From Sphingobacteriia bacterium 24-36-13 (lineage in GTDB: Bacteria; Bacteroidota; Bacteroidia; Chitinophagales; Chitinophagaceae): DNA of 63,308 nt. Shown piece by piece: positions 45,166 to 54,602 of this stretch. Within the stretch, counting starts at the first letter, position 1. Every line of letters starts with the position of its first letter. The notes below the pieces were generated by a model. The model searched no databases. It saw only the letters and a list, made by a program, of their open reading frames with translations, and had not been told where the DNA came from. The stretch lies in contig NCHN01000001.1 in the NCBI GenBank assembly GCA_002281875.1, positions 192,861 through 256,168 of the forward strand. The letters are read 5' to 3'. Made by a program: the position numbers and the translations under genes.

Positions 45166-45702
45166 TTATTGATCTTCAAATTTTTCTTCTTTCTTGGCAA
45201 TTGCACTAATAATTGATGATTCAATGAATCCAATAATTAAGCTAAGGCCAACACCAAGGAATATTTTCTTAAACCCTGTATCTTTTAGACTATCAGCAGA
45301 GCTTGCAATCGATTTTTCAATATCTTCTTCACTTGCACCAAATTTTTCCATCATTTTTTGCATATCCTCAATTGCAATTACTGCAATTCTCTCACTAAGT
45401 CCTGTATCAATTAAATTGAATAGTATATAATTACCTAAACCTAAAAGAACAGTTGAAAGCGCAAATGCCAGAAAGCTAAATTTTAGCCCTTCAGCAAAAC
45501 TGAGGTATCCATTATTTTGCTTTCGAATGCTAAAAGTGCCAAGTAGTATAATTACAAACATGTAGGGCATAAAATTAGCATATTTCTGAACAGTTGCAAA
45601 AGTAGCATCACCTGCTGCCCAACTGCCAAATACACTTAATAATGCAATAAGTCCGCAGATTACCCCATACTTAATTCCTTCGTTGATTAAATTTGCTTTC
45701 AT
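45166..45702 (-). CDS. DUF4199 family membrane protein
   Basis: 178 aa with about four membrane helices (YGVICGLIALLSVFGSWAAG; YMFVIILLGTFSI; FAEGLKFSFLAFALSTVLLG; IFLGVGLSLIIGFIESSIIS). These match DUF4199, a Bacteroidota family of unknown role. It commonly precedes a GT2 gene of the type seen here. Gaps of 6 bases on both sides place it in the operon. Confidence 0.88.
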   Translation of the reverse strand: MKANLINEGIKYGVICGLIALLSVFGSWAAGDATFATVQKYANFMPYMFVIILLGTFSIRKQNNGYLSFAEGLKFSFLAFALSTVLLGLGNYILFNLIDTGLSERIAVIAIEDMQKMMEKFGASEEDIEKSIASSADSLKDTGFKKIFLGVGLSLIIGFIESSIISAIAKKEEKFEDQ

Positions 45703-45708
45703 GTTTGT

Positions 45709-46971
45709 TTAGTTAATGGTTAATTGACCGTTGTTAATAGTGGCATACACTTTACCAGTTAATTCAATTTTGGTAAACGCATTATTAAAGGATTTGCTTT
45801 TTATATTTTCTTTCTTTAATTGTGTTACCTGATTACGATGATAAATGGTTAATTCTGCCACTTCATTTTCAACAATATGAGTAGAAGGAAGTCCAAAAAT
45901 ATTACGGGCATTCAAAGAAAATAATTCAACCAACCGTTCATTGCTCAATTGTCCTAATAAATGGTTCACCACACTAAAGGAACTTTCTAAGGCATTCATG
46001 CCAAATGAAGCATATTCAAATTCACAAATTTTGTGGTCCCAATCTTGTGGAAAATGATGGGAAGCAATACAGTCAACTGTTCCATTGATAACACCCTCAC
46101 GCAGCGCCAACATATCGGCTCTAGATCTTAAAGGTGGATTTACTTTCAAATAAGTATTATAGTCTTGTAAATCTTCGTCGCAAAAGTATAAATGATAGGG
46201 GGTAACGCTGCAAGTCACTTTTAATCCAGCTGCTTTTGCAGCTGCAATTAATTCTACCGATTCCTTAGTAGTGATGCCTGTAAAATGAATTTTAGAACCA
46301 CTGTATTTTAATAAATCTAAGTCTCTTTTTAAAATGCTGATTTCAGCAATCGATGGTAAACCAGGTAAGCCCAATTGGGTAGAGATAACTCCCTCATTCA
46401 TCAAGCCCGCGCTGCCAATGCTTCTATCGATGGGGAGTTGAATAAGTACCCCATCAAATGCTTTCACATACTGCAATGCTTTTACAAATAAACCTGCAGA
46501 TTGAACAGGCAATAATCCATCCGAAAATGCAACCGCGCCACTGTTGCGCATATCATACATTTCAGCCAATTCTTTACCTTCTGTTTTTTGCGTTATGGCA
46601 CCCAAAGGGTGAATATGAATAGGTAAGTGTTTAGACTGACCAGCAGCATACTCAACTAAGGATTTATTATCGGTTACAGGCTTGGTATTGGGCAAGGTAA
46701 ATACCCTGGTGAATCCACCGGCAGCAGCAGCCGCAGCACCCGAAGCAAAGCTTTCGTTAAATTCAAAACCAGGGTCACCAAAATGAGCAAAACAATCTAC
46801 CCAACCAGTGGATACTTGTAACCCTTCTTGGTTAATAATAGTGGCATTTTCATACGATAAATTAGTGCCTATTTGCTTAATGCGGTTGTTCTCAATTAAT
46901 AGATCCAGTACTTGTCCGTTGTGAGGGGAGTGGGGGTCGTTAATCAGCACCTGCTTCAGTAGAATGTTCAT
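45709..46971 (-). CDS. Dihydroorotase-like amidohydrolase lacking metal ligands (probable pseudoenzyme)
   Basis: 420 aa from the ATG at 46971; an in-frame start at 47037 would begin near the tRNA. The fold and blocks are those of dihydroorotase (GDPGFEFNESFASG; VFTLPNTKPVTDNKS). The active site is not: the usual DxHVHxR reads DCFAHFGDPG, so the first metal His is Phe; the next His blocks read VLIQLPIDRSI and KIHFTGITTKES; and the catalytic Asp of TDHAPH is His in SHHFPQD. It probably does not bind two zincs and may be a partner of aspartate carbamoyltransferase, as known pseudo-dihydroorotases are. It is the first gene of the minus-strand run. Confidence 0.8.
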   Translation of the reverse strand: MNILLKQVLINDPHSPHNGQVLDLLIENNRIKQIGTNLSYENATIINQEGLQVSTGWVDCFAHFGDPGFEFNESFASGAAAAAAGGFTRVFTLPNTKPVTDNKSLVEYAAGQSKHLPIHIHPLGAITQKTEGKELAEMYDMRNSGAVAFSDGLLPVQSAGLFVKALQYVKAFDGVLIQLPIDRSIGSAGLMNEGVISTQLGLPGLPSIAEISILKRDLDLLKYSGSKIHFTGITTKESVELIAAAKAAGLKVTCSVTPYHLYFCDEDLQDYNTYLKVNPPLRSRADMLALREGVINGTVDCIASHHFPQDWDHKICEFEYASFGMNALESSFSVVNHLLGQLSNERLVELFSLNARNIFGLPSTHIVENEVAELTIYHRNQVTQLKKENIKSKSFNNAFTKIELTGKVYATINNGQLTIN

Positions 46972-47021
46972 GCAGTAGTTGAAAATTTTATGCAATATAG
47001 CCTGAAAATTTCTTTTCACCC

Positions 47022-47029
47022 TATATTTG
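47022..47029 (+). promoter_or_regulatory. -7 box of tRNA-Pro
   Basis: TATATTTG, identical to the box of tRNA-Arg and 28 bases before the tRNA. A TTTG box at the usual distance is absent. Confidence 0.6.
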
Positions 47030-47057
47030 CACCCCATTCAATAAATGGGTACTAGTT

Positions 47058-47131
47058 CGGGACGTAGCGCAGCCCGGTAGCGCACACGTCTGGGGGGCGT
47101 GGGGTCGCAAGTTCAAATCTTGTCGTCCCGA
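47058..47131 (+). tRNA. tRNA-Pro (anticodon GGG)
   Basis: Acceptor strands CGGGACG (47058-47064) and CGTCCCG (47124-47130), discriminator A at 47131. D-arm GCGC/GCGC, anticodon stem CACGT/GCGTG with loop CTGGGGG (anticodon GGG), T-arm GCAAG/CTTGT. CCA is not encoded. Confidence 0.95.
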
Positions 47132-47133
47132 CT

Positions 47134-47167
47134 AAAAAAGCTCCGATCAACATTGATCGGAGCTTTT
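47134..47167. terminator. Bidirectional terminator, tRNA-Pro / tricorn-like gene
   Basis: AAGCTCCGATCAA pairs with TTGATCGGAGCTT around a CA loop, with A and T tracts on the two sides. It starts 3 bases past the tRNA. On the minus strand it also follows the tricorn-like gene's stop at 47231. Confidence 0.9.
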
Positions 47168-47230
47168 GTTTTAAGGTATATCGAGGACCATTGTTGCTTT
47201 TTGAAACTGTAAAAATGAACCATGAGAAAT

Positions 47231-50200
47231 TTAGTTCTTCGGCCTAAACGAACGAATAGGTGGTGCAGGTTCTTTCTTCAATTCAATTCCTTGCGAAGGC
47301 ATTAAGCGCAATGCTTCTTGTACCGCTTTTTCCAATTGCGGATCACGTCCTTCAATGATGGCTTTGGGGTCATGAAATACTTCAATATCTGGTGCAACAC
47401 CTTCTGCTTCCACTGCCCATTTACCATCGGTATCGAAAAAGCCACCACGTGGTGCCACCATTCTACCACCGTCAATAAATGGAGGTGTATCCCAAGTGCC
47501 CACTAAACCTCCCCAAGTTCTAGTGCCTACCAATGGCCCAATATTCATTTTCTTAAACATATAGGGCAATAAGTCTCCACCAGAACCTGCATTTTCATTA
47601 ATGATCATCACTTTAGGTCCCCAGATGCCTGCCATTGGTGTTGTAGATACTTTATGACCTTCTACTCGGTTATTAAAGTAACCTTGTAATTTTCTGCTCA
47701 TTACATCAATCATATAATCCGCCGCAGATCCACCACCATTGTTTCTCTCATCAATAATGGCCCCTTTTTTGTCTTGCTGAGAAAAATAGTAGCGATTAAA
47801 TGAAGTGTACCCAGGATCACCCGTATTCGGTACATATACATAAGCTAATTTGCCACCAGACAATTCATCTACTTTTTTGCGATTGCTTTCAACCCAATGC
47901 CTTGAGCGCAATCCGGCTTCGTTGGCAATGGGAACAACCGTCATTAATTGTGCACCTTCTAAAGAAGGTTGGCTATTCACTTTTATCTTGATTTGTTTGT
48001 TGGCGGTACCTTCAAACAAGCTGAACAAATTCATAGAAGCGTCTAATTTTTTGCCTTCCACTTCCACTAAATAATCGCCTTCTTTTACTTTAATGCCAGG
48101 ACCACTCAATGGAGACTTTAATTCAGGATTCCAATTTTCTCCTGTGTAAATTTTCTTGATTTTAAAGAAGCCATTTTCAACAGTATAATCAGCGCCCAAT
48201 AAGCCAACTGGGATAGAAGGTACAGCCGGATAATCGCCTCCGCTAACATAGGAATGTCCTACGGATACTTCCCCGCTAATAATATCGATGATATAGTTTA
48301 AATCGGAACGATGCCTCACGTGTTTTACCCAAGGTTGATACCATTGAAATACTTTATCCCAAGGTGCGCCGTGTACATTGTTTACGTATAAAAAGTCGCG
48401 TTGTAAACGCCAGCCTTCTTTAAAAATTTGTTCTGCTTCTTTTGCTGGGTCTACATAAACGCGCATTCCTTCAGTAGCTAATCTTCCATCTCCAGGCCTA
48501 GGCGCAGCAAGGGTTCCATTCAAAAACCAGTTAGCACCAGAACGGTACAAAATATTTTTTCTATCTGCACTGCTTACTACACTGCTGACAGATTTGGCAA
48601 ATTCAACACTCTTTTGATCTTTGGTGGTGTACTTGTACAAAGCGGTACCTTGGTTGGCAATATCCTCCGTATAAAATACCGAACCATTAGGTCCAGCAAT
48701 TAAAGAAGAATAGCTACGCAATGGTAAATTAGCTGCTACAATTCGCTGCGCTAATCCATCAAAATCAATTTTTACGGTAACCGTTGAAGCACTTGCAGGC
48801 TTGGCTGTTTTAGAAACACTATCAGCTGGATTTTTAACAGGTTCGTCATCACTTTTGGGTTCAAAAGGCGAGGGTGCATCTTTGCTTAATACCGCAATAT
48901 ATAATGCCCTATTTACGGGATAATTATAGCTACTCATGTCTAACCAACCAGAAGCCAAACCATAGTCGGTGCTTGCTAAAAAGTACAAGTATTTTCCGCT
49001 TTCGTCCCATTGTGGATCAATGGCATCGGCCAAACCGTCGGTCACTAATTTGCTTTGGCCAGTTTCAATTTGAAAAACCTTTACTGCTTTAAATTGATTG
49101 TTTTGTTGTTGCACATAAGCAATCCATTTACTATCAGGAGACCAAACAGGTATCATGGTTCTATCAGGGTGTGCATATTTATCGGTATCTACTTTTTTAT
49201 ATGCACCTGATTTTAAATCGATGTACCAAATGGTATAATCGGTGTCTACAAAAGCAATGTATTTATTATCTGGAGACCATGCTGGCGTGAAATAAAATTT
49301 CTTATTCGGCATCGCAAATGTTTGCGCTGTTTGTAATCCAAATTGGTCTTTTACCGTTAATTGGTATTCGCCATTTTCATCGGAGAACCAAGCAATCTTT
49401 TGACCATCAGGAGACCAAATAGGCGCTCTATCTGCTGTACCAGTAGAGTTGCTGATATTTTTCCAATCACCATTTTCTTTTGGTACGGTAAAAATTTCAC
49501 CCCTGCTTTCAAAGACAGCGCGTTTACCAGAGGGCGATAATTGAGGGTTGGTTAAATTGCCTGCGGTCAAATTATTCCATCTCGGTCTACCCCAATTTAA
49601 ATCTGCTTTTACAGCAATATTTAATTGAGTCGTTTTTTGTTTAGCAATATCATAACTATGCAAATAACCCGCTTGTTCAAAAATCAATTTGTTGTTGCTG
49701 GCCGATACATTTTTAATATCAAAGTCTTTGAAGAAAGTAATTTGTTTTTGTGTTTTGGTTTTAGGGTCGTAAGACCAAATATTATTAATGAAATCTTGCT
49801 CCGATAAAAAGTACAAAATGCCATTGTTCCAAGTAGGAGCGGTATGTCTTTCTTTATTGCCTTGTACCGTTTTAGTTGTTTCAAATGTTTTTAAATTAAA
49901 AAGCCAAATGGGTTGAGCTTGGCCGCCGCGATAGTTGCGCCACTCTGGATCCCAAAAGCTATAAGGTTGATAAGCCATGGTTACTCCATCAGAAGAAATA
50001 CTCCCTACAAAACCAAAAGGAAGGGGCAATGCTTCTGGCGTACCACCATTTACAGATACTTTAAAGAATTTCGTATTAACGGTAGGGTAGCCTTCTCTAC
50101 TAGAAGTAAAAAAAACGGAATTGCCATCCGGCATCCAACCTTGTGTAATATCTGGGCCTGGATGCCACGTTAATCTTTTAGGATCACCCCCTTCAATAGG

Positions 50201-50488
50201 AACTATATACACATCTGTATTGCCATCGTACTGTCCACTAAATGCTACCCATTTACCATTCGGGCTAATTTTTGGAGCTGTTTCTGCACCAATAGCACTA
50301 GTGAGTCTTCTGGCATCTCCACCTTTGTGGTCTACCACCCATAAATCATCTGCATGAACAAATACAATATGGTCTTTGCTGGCATTGGGTTGCCTAAGTA
50401 ACATACTGCCCTGTGCATAATTGTATTGGGCATTTAGACCCAATAAAAAACAAAGGAAAATTTTTCCAATAGAAAAACGGTTATTCAT
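47231..50488 (-). CDS. Tricorn-like S41 peptidase, secreted
   Basis: 1085 aa from the ATG at 50488, which begins a signal peptide (IGKIFLCFLLGLNAQYNYAQ); 53 further in-frame codons upstream are rejected. The N-terminal two thirds contains PD40-like propeller repeats (ISPNGKWVAFSG; WSPDGQKIAWFSDENGEY; WSPDSKWIAYVQQQNN). A tricorn C1-like segment, a PDZ-type domain (about 800-900) and the S41 protease domain follow; the nucleophile is in NENAGSGGDLLPY. Archaeal tricorn trims peptides after the proteasome; here the signal peptide implies a periplasmic role. It ends in a basic Pro-rich tail. Confidence 0.9.
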   Translation of the reverse strand: MNNRFSIGKIFLCFLLGLNAQYNYAQGSMLLRQPNASKDHIVFVHADDLWVVDHKGGDARRLTSAIGAETAPKISPNGKWVAFSGQYDGNTDVYIVPIEGGDPKRLTWHPGPDITQGWMPDGNSVFFTSSREGYPTVNTKFFKVSVNGGTPEALPLPFGFVGSISSDGVTMAYQPYSFWDPEWRNYRGGQAQPIWLFNLKTFETTKTVQGNKERHTAPTWNNGILYFLSEQDFINNIWSYDPKTKTQKQITFFKDFDIKNVSASNNKLIFEQAGYLHSYDIAKQKTTQLNIAVKADLNWGRPRWNNLTAGNLTNPQLSPSGKRAVFESRGEIFTVPKENGDWKNISNSTGTADRAPIWSPDGQKIAWFSDENGEYQLTVKDQFGLQTAQTFAMPNKKFYFTPAWSPDNKYIAFVDTDYTIWYIDLKSGAYKKVDTDKYAHPDRTMIPVWSPDSKWIAYVQQQNNQFKAVKVFQIETGQSKLVTDGLADAIDPQWDESGKYLYFLASTDYGLASGWLDMSSYNYPVNRALYIAVLSKDAPSPFEPKSDDEPVKNPADSVSKTAKPASASTVTVKIDFDGLAQRIVAANLPLRSYSSLIAGPNGSVFYTEDIANQGTALYKYTTKDQKSVEFAKSVSSVVSSADRKNILYRSGANWFLNGTLAAPRPGDGRLATEGMRVYVDPAKEAEQIFKEGWRLQRDFLYVNNVHGAPWDKVFQWYQPWVKHVRHRSDLNYIIDIISGEVSVGHSYVSGGDYPAVPSIPVGLLGADYTVENGFFKIKKIYTGENWNPELKSPLSGPGIKVKEGDYLVEVEGKKLDASMNLFSLFEGTANKQIKIKVNSQPSLEGAQLMTVVPIANEAGLRSRHWVESNRKKVDELSGGKLAYVYVPNTGDPGYTSFNRYYFSQQDKKGAIIDERNNGGGSAADYMIDVMSRKLQGYFNNRVEGHKVSTTPMAGIWGPKVMIINENAGSGGDLLPYMFKKMNIGPLVGTRTWGGLVGTWDTPPFIDGGRMVAPRGGFFDTDGKWAVEAEGVAPDIEVFHDPKAIIEGRDPQLEKAVQEALRLMPSQGIELKKEPAPPIRSFRPKN

Positions 50489-50587
50489 GGTGTATAGTTT
50501 TAGGCTTGATTGAGACCTAAAAGATACAATGGACTTTTTTACAAAGCAAATCAAATGGATCAAATATAAGGTTAGGAATAAGGCATT

Positions 50588-50615
50588 AAAAAAGCCCGAC
50601 CTAATTAGGTCGGGC
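50588..50615 (-). terminator. Intrinsic terminator of ndk
   Basis: GCCCGACCTAATTAGGTCGGGC is a near-loopless perfect palindrome (50594-50615). On the minus strand six T follow. It lies 48 bases past the ndk stop. Confidence 0.88.
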
Positions 50616-50662
50616 ACTTCAGTATTTAATTTAATTGCTACTTTCAATAAGCGGCTACTATT

Positions 50663-51079
50663 TTAGAATCTTTCTAACTTAGAAAAGAAAAAATCTGCTT
50701 CAATGACAGCGTTTTCATCGCTATCACTTCCGTGAACGGCGTTTTCACCAACTGATGCTGCAAACAACTTGCGGATGGTTCCTTCAGCAGCTTGTGCTGG
50801 GTTGGTTGCACCAATCAATGTTCTAAAATCTGCTACTGCATTATCTTTTTCTAAAACAGCTGCTACAATTGGACCACTGCTCATGAAATCAACTAGTTCC
50901 TGGTAAAAAGGACGTTCTCTGTGGATATCATAGAAAAGACCAGCTTGCTCAGGTGTTAAGCGAGTCCATTTCATAGCTTTGATTGAAAAGCCAGCCTTAA
51001 TCATCTGGTCTAAAATAGCTCCTGTGTACCCTTTTTGAGTAGCATCAGGCTTAATCATGGTAAATGTTCTATTGCTCAT
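50663..51079 (-). CDS. ndk: Nucleoside-diphosphate kinase
   Basis: 138 aa. It balances nucleoside triphosphates by phosphate transfer through an active-site His in [28 protein letters not shown] is the N-terminal signature. The length is normal. It has a TACTTTTG -7 box (51098-51105, minus strand) 18 bases before the start and its own terminator, so it is monocistronic. It is divergent from the nrnA-like gene. Confidence 0.97.
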   Translation of the reverse strand: MSNRTFTMIKPDATQKGYTGAILDQMIKAGFSIKAMKWTRLTPEQAGLFYDIHRERPFYQELVDFMSSGPIVAAVLEKDNAVADFRTLIGATNPAQAAEGTIRKLFAASVGENAVHGSDSDENAVIEADFFFSKLERF

Positions 51080-51167
51080 ATTTGTTTAATTTCGGCGCAA
51101 AAGTAAGGAATAGCAAGGGGTTGAGTGGTATTCAATCGCTAAAATTTCAATAAATTATTCAAAATCT

Positions 51168-51199
51168 TTTGACAGACTAATGAAGAAACTGCATTTTTG
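51168..51199 (+). promoter_or_regulatory. Promoter of the nrnA-like gene
   Basis: TTTG (51168-51171), 20 bases, then CATTTTTG (51192-51199), one base off TAnnTTTG. The ATG at 51209 is 9 bases later. Confidence 0.5.
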
Positions 51200-51208
51200 C
51201 CCGATTAT

Positions 51209-52216
51209 ATGCAACTGATTAGCCAATTCTATCCATTATTATCTCAGCCTAAGCAAATTGTAATCACCATGCACCAGAAGCCCGATGGGGATGCAATGGG
51301 CTCTACATTAGGCTTATATCATTTTCTACGCAATCGAGGACACCATGTTACGGTAATATCTCCCACTAATTGGGCTGATTTTTTAGAATGGTTACCTGGA
51401 ATAGAGAGTGTAATCAATTTTGAAGGGTATAGAGAAAAGTGTTTGGGCATTTTAGATAAGGCAGATATTTTATTTTGTTTAGACTTCAATATTTTTCATA
51501 GAACCAAACATTTAGCCCCATTTTTAGCTGCTGCTAAAGCTATTAAAGTATTGATAGATCATCATGAACAACCCGATGAACCAAATTTCGATTATGGCAT
51601 TAGCGATACGGGAAAAAGTTCTACCTGTGAAATGGTATACGACTTTATAGTGGAAGCTGGCGGTAGAGAAGAGCTTACACAAGATATTGCCACCTGTTTG
51701 TATACAGGCACTATGACCGATACAGGGTCATTCCGATTTCCCTCTACCAAAGCAAGTGTTCATAGAATGGTAGCCGAGTTAAAGGAAACAGGTTTTGATC
51801 ATTCTCAAGTACATAACCATATTTATGACAACTTCTTAGAGAGTCGATTAAGATTTATTGGCTTTGCTTTGTTAAACAGAATGGAAGTATTATATGAATA
51901 CAATACCGCCATCATGTATATTCACCAAGCCGATTTGCAGAAGTACCATATTAAAACGGGTGATACAGAAGGTTTGGTTAATTACTTATTAACTATTAAG
52001 GGCATCCGTTTTGGGGCAATAGTAATTGATAGAGCAGAAGAGCGTAAATGGAGTTTTAGAAGTAAAGGTGGCTTTGATGTAAATCAATTTGCTAGAAACC
52101 ATTTTGAAGGAGGTGGCCATGCGAATGCATCTGGAGGTAGAAGTAGCGATTCGGTTGAAAAAACAGTAGAACATTTTAAACAAGTTATTCAAGAGTATAA
52201 AAACCAACTACAATAA
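51209..52216 (+). CDS. DHH/DHHA1 phosphoesterase, NrnA-like oligoribonuclease / pAp phosphatase
   Basis: 335 aa from the ATG at 51209; the TTG at 51197 overlaps the -7 box. DHH metal motifs: QKPDGDAMGSTLG, DILFCLDFNIF and LIDHHEQPD. The DHHA1 substrate domain ends in FEGGGHANASGGRSSD. NrnA degrades short RNA oligomers and 3'-phosphoadenosine 5'-phosphate. A c-di-AMP-type substrate is possible for the superfamily. An FKBP lipoprotein follows after 1 base. Confidence 0.92.
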   Translation: MQLISQFYPLLSQPKQIVITMHQKPDGDAMGSTLGLYHFLRNRGHHVTVISPTNWADFLEWLPGIESVINFEGYREKCLGILDKADILFCLDFNIFHRTKHLAPFLAAAKAIKVLIDHHEQPDEPNFDYGISDTGKSSTCEMVYDFIVEAGGREELTQDIATCLYTGTMTDTGSFRFPSTKASVHRMVAELKETGFDHSQVHNHIYDNFLESRLRFIGFALLNRMEVLYEYNTAIMYIHQADLQKYHIKTGDTEGLVNYLLTIKGIRFGAIVIDRAEERKWSFRSKGGFDVNQFARNHFEGGGHANASGGRSSDSVEKTVEHFKQVIQEYKNQLQ

Positions 52217-52217
52217 A

Positions 52218-53138
52218 ATGAGGAGAATCATCGCCCCGCTCATGTCAGCGGTTGTATTGCTTGCAAGTTGTAATCAATATGAAAAAACACCTACTGGTCT
52301 TTCTTACAAAATCAGTAAGGGTAGCAGTAAAGACTTGCTAAAGCAAGGTCAATTTGTAAAAATGCACGTGGAATATAAATTACCTGCAAAGGATAGTTTG
52401 TTGAGTAGCTCTTTTGGTAGAATTCCTGTTTACTTTATGGTAGACTCAGCTCAAAAAGCGAAACACAGTTTCATTGAAATTATTAATCAGTGCGCTCCTG
52501 GCGACAAGGTTGATTTTGTAATGAGTGTAGATTCTTTAAAGAAATTCGGGATGTTAGAGTACAATAATATCTTTAAAGAGAAGGACCAAATTAATGGTAA
52601 AGTTGAAGTGATTAAAACTTTTGCAACACAGGAATTGATGATGGCCGACTACAAGGCTGAAATGGAAAAAGAAAAGCAAAGAGAAACCAAAGAGTTAAAA
52701 GATCATTTAGCTAAAAAGAATATTAAAGCACAGGAAATTGCATCTGGTGTTTTTGTTCAAATTACTGAAGCGGGTGATGCTACTGCAAAAGCAGACTCTG
52801 GAAAGCAAGTTTCTGTTATGTACAGAGGTACATTCTTAGACGGTATAAAGTTTGATGGCAATATGGATTCAGATTCTCCTAACAAACAACCATTAGAGTT
52901 CGTCATAGGACAAGGTGGTGTAATCAAGGGCTTAGAAGATGGATTAAAAATGTTCAACAAAGGCGGAAGAGGTAAAGTATTTATTCCTGCAATGTTGGGC
53001 TATGGTCCAAACGGAAGTGCTCCAGTAATTCCTCCATATGCTTCATTGGTATTTGATATTGAAGTATTGGATGTGAAAATTGCTCCACCACCACCGCCAG
53101 CAATGCCTGGTCAACCACAACAAATGCCACAACAATAA
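52218..53138 (+). CDS. FKBP-type peptidyl-prolyl isomerase lipoprotein
   Basis: 306 aa. A lipoprotein signal (LMSAVVLLASC, Cys at about 17) anchors it to a membrane. A degenerate first FKBP-like region (about 30-135) is followed by a charged helical linker (EMEKEKQRETKELKDHLAKK) and a complete FKBP domain (about 180-290: VSVMYRGTFLDGIKFDGN; FVIGQGGVIKGLEDGLKMF; MLGYGPNGSAPVIPPYASLV). The tail is Pro/Gln-rich. It probably assists folding of exported proteins. It is in an operon with the nrnA-like gene. Confidence 0.93.
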   Translation: MRRIIAPLMSAVVLLASCNQYEKTPTGLSYKISKGSSKDLLKQGQFVKMHVEYKLPAKDSLLSSSFGRIPVYFMVDSAQKAKHSFIEIINQCAPGDKVDFVMSVDSLKKFGMLEYNNIFKEKDQINGKVEVIKTFATQELMMADYKAEMEKEKQRETKELKDHLAKKNIKAQEIASGVFVQITEAGDATAKADSGKQVSVMYRGTFLDGIKFDGNMDSDSPNKQPLEFVIGQGGVIKGLEDGLKMFNKGGRGKVFIPAMLGYGPNGSAPVIPPYASLVFDIEVLDVKIAPPPPPAMPGQPQQMPQQ

Positions 53139-53154
53139 TATTGTTAGCGCCAAA

Positions 53155-53187
53155 TAAAAATGCCTCGATTAATCGGGGCATTTTTAT
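53155..53187. terminator. Bidirectional terminator, FKBP gene / folP
   Basis: AAAAATGCC(T)CGATT and AATCG(G)GGCATTTTT form a long hairpin with T-runs on either strand. It overlaps the last codon of folP. Confidence 0.88.
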
Positions 53188-54008
53188 TTCATCATTTGAT
53201 AAAGCGCAATGGCCTGAACTGCTTCCTTTACATCGTGCACTCTCAGTATCGTTGCTTTATTCATCAGCCCTACTGTATTTAATACAGTAGTACCATTTAA
53301 AGATTCTTCCGGAGTAATTTTCAAGGTTTGGTAAATAGAGGATTTTCTTGAAACCCCTAATAGTAAAGGCTTTCGGAGTATTTGCAAAGCTTCCATTTCT
53401 TTTAGTAATGTAAAATTATCTTCAATGGTTTTTCCAAAACCAAATCCAGGGTCAATAATAATATCTTTAATTCCTGCTTGCTTACATGCTTCAATACGTT
53501 CAATAAAATAGTCTAATAGTTCCGTAATAATATTATTGCTAGAAGGCTTTTCATGCATGGTTTCAATGGTTCCTCTGCTGTGCATGCATATATAAGGCAT
53601 ATTTAGTGATGCCACCGTAGACAACATATTGTCAAAGAATCTTCCTCCACTGATATCATTAACGATATCTGCTCCAGCATTAACTGCTGCTAGTACAACT
53701 GTTGGATGATAAGTGTCTACAGAAATTAATGTGCTCGGAAAAGCTTTTTTTAATGAATCAATAACGGGCACCACTCGATCCAGTTCATCATTAGCTCCAA
53801 TTTGAACACTGCCAGGCCGGGTGCTTTGCCCGCCAATATCTAGAATGAAAGCACCTTCCTGAATCATGGTATTTGCTTTCTCCAGCGCTAATGATTGGGT
53901 AGCGGCTCTGCTCCCCCCATAAAAAGAATCAGGGGTAGCATTAATAATGCCCATTACAACAGGTTGTTCCAAACTAATTAAAGTTCCTTTGCAGTTTAGT
54001 GTAAACAT
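53184..54008 (-). CDS. folP: Dihydropteroate synthase
   Basis: 274 aa. It condenses p-aminobenzoate with the pterin diphosphate in folate synthesis; it is the sulfonamide target. GIINATPDSFYGG, ILDIGGQSTRPGS and IIDPGFGFGKTIEDN are the substrate loops, and DVKEAVQA closes the barrel. The length is normal. It is divergent from the DUF1599 gene with 46 bases between them. Confidence 0.96.
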   Translation of the reverse strand: MFTLNCKGTLISLEQPVVMGIINATPDSFYGGSRAATQSLALEKANTMIQEGAFILDIGGQSTRPGSVQIGANDELDRVVPVIDSLKKAFPSTLISVDTYHPTVVLAAVNAGADIVNDISGGRFFDNMLSTVASLNMPYICMHSRGTIETMHEKPSSNNIITELLDYFIERIEACKQAGIKDIIIDPGFGFGKTIEDNFTLLKEMEALQILRKPLLLGVSRKSSIYQTLKITPEESLNGTTVLNTVGLMNKATILRVHDVKEAVQAIALYQMMK

Positions 54009-54054
54009 AGCTTCGATTCAATTAAATTGCAATCAATTCAAAGATATTCTGAAA

Positions 54055-54600
54055 ATGTTGGATACCAATACTCAATACCACCAAGCGGTTACATCTTGTA
54101 AAGAAATATTTATTAAAAAAACCAAAGACTATGGAACTGCATGGCGGGTTTTAAGAACCATTTCTGTGGTGGATCAAATCTTTATCAAAGCTTTGCGCAT
54201 CCGGACGATTCAAGAACTCAAAACCCAGAAAGTGGGGGATGATATTCGCTCTGAATTCATTGGGATTTTGAATTATGCCATTATTGGCTTAATGCAATTG
54301 GAATTAGGTAATTCAACTGTTGAAGAATTGGCCGTTGATCAAACGGAAGCATTGTATCAAAAACAAGTTCAATTTGCGCTTGACACTATGCAATCTAAAA
54401 ACCATGATTATGGGGAAGCTTGGAGAGAAATGAGTCAGGAAAGTTTTGCCGATTTAATCTTGGTTAAACTACTTCGGATTAAACAGATATTACAAAACGA
54501 TGGCAAGACTTTGATCAGCGAAGGCATTGATGCCAATTATGTAGACATCATTAACTATGCGGCTTTTGCATTGATTTTAATTCAAGAAGGAAAACACTAA
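54055..54600 (+). CDS. DUF1599 protein with two tandem repeats
   Basis: 181 aa from the ATG at 54055; a longer frame opens at 53947 inside folP and is rejected. The protein is an internal duplication: TKDYGTAWRVLRTIS with IFIKALRIRTIQ in the first half, and NHDYGEAWREMSQES with ILVKLLRIKQIL in the second. DUF1599 is grouped with predicted nucleotide-modification or MazG-like helical domains. Biochemistry is unknown. A DoxX gene starts 2 bases after it; this pair beside folP is a recurring Bacteroidota arrangement. Confidence 0.85.
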   Translation: MLDTNTQYHQAVTSCKEIFIKKTKDYGTAWRVLRTISVVDQIFIKALRIRTIQELKTQKVGDDIRSEFIGILNYAIIGLMQLELGNSTVEELAVDQTEALYQKQVQFALDTMQSKNHDYGEAWREMSQESFADLILVKLLRIKQILQNDGKTLISEGIDANYVDIINYAAFALILIQEGKH

Positions 54601-54602
54601 CT

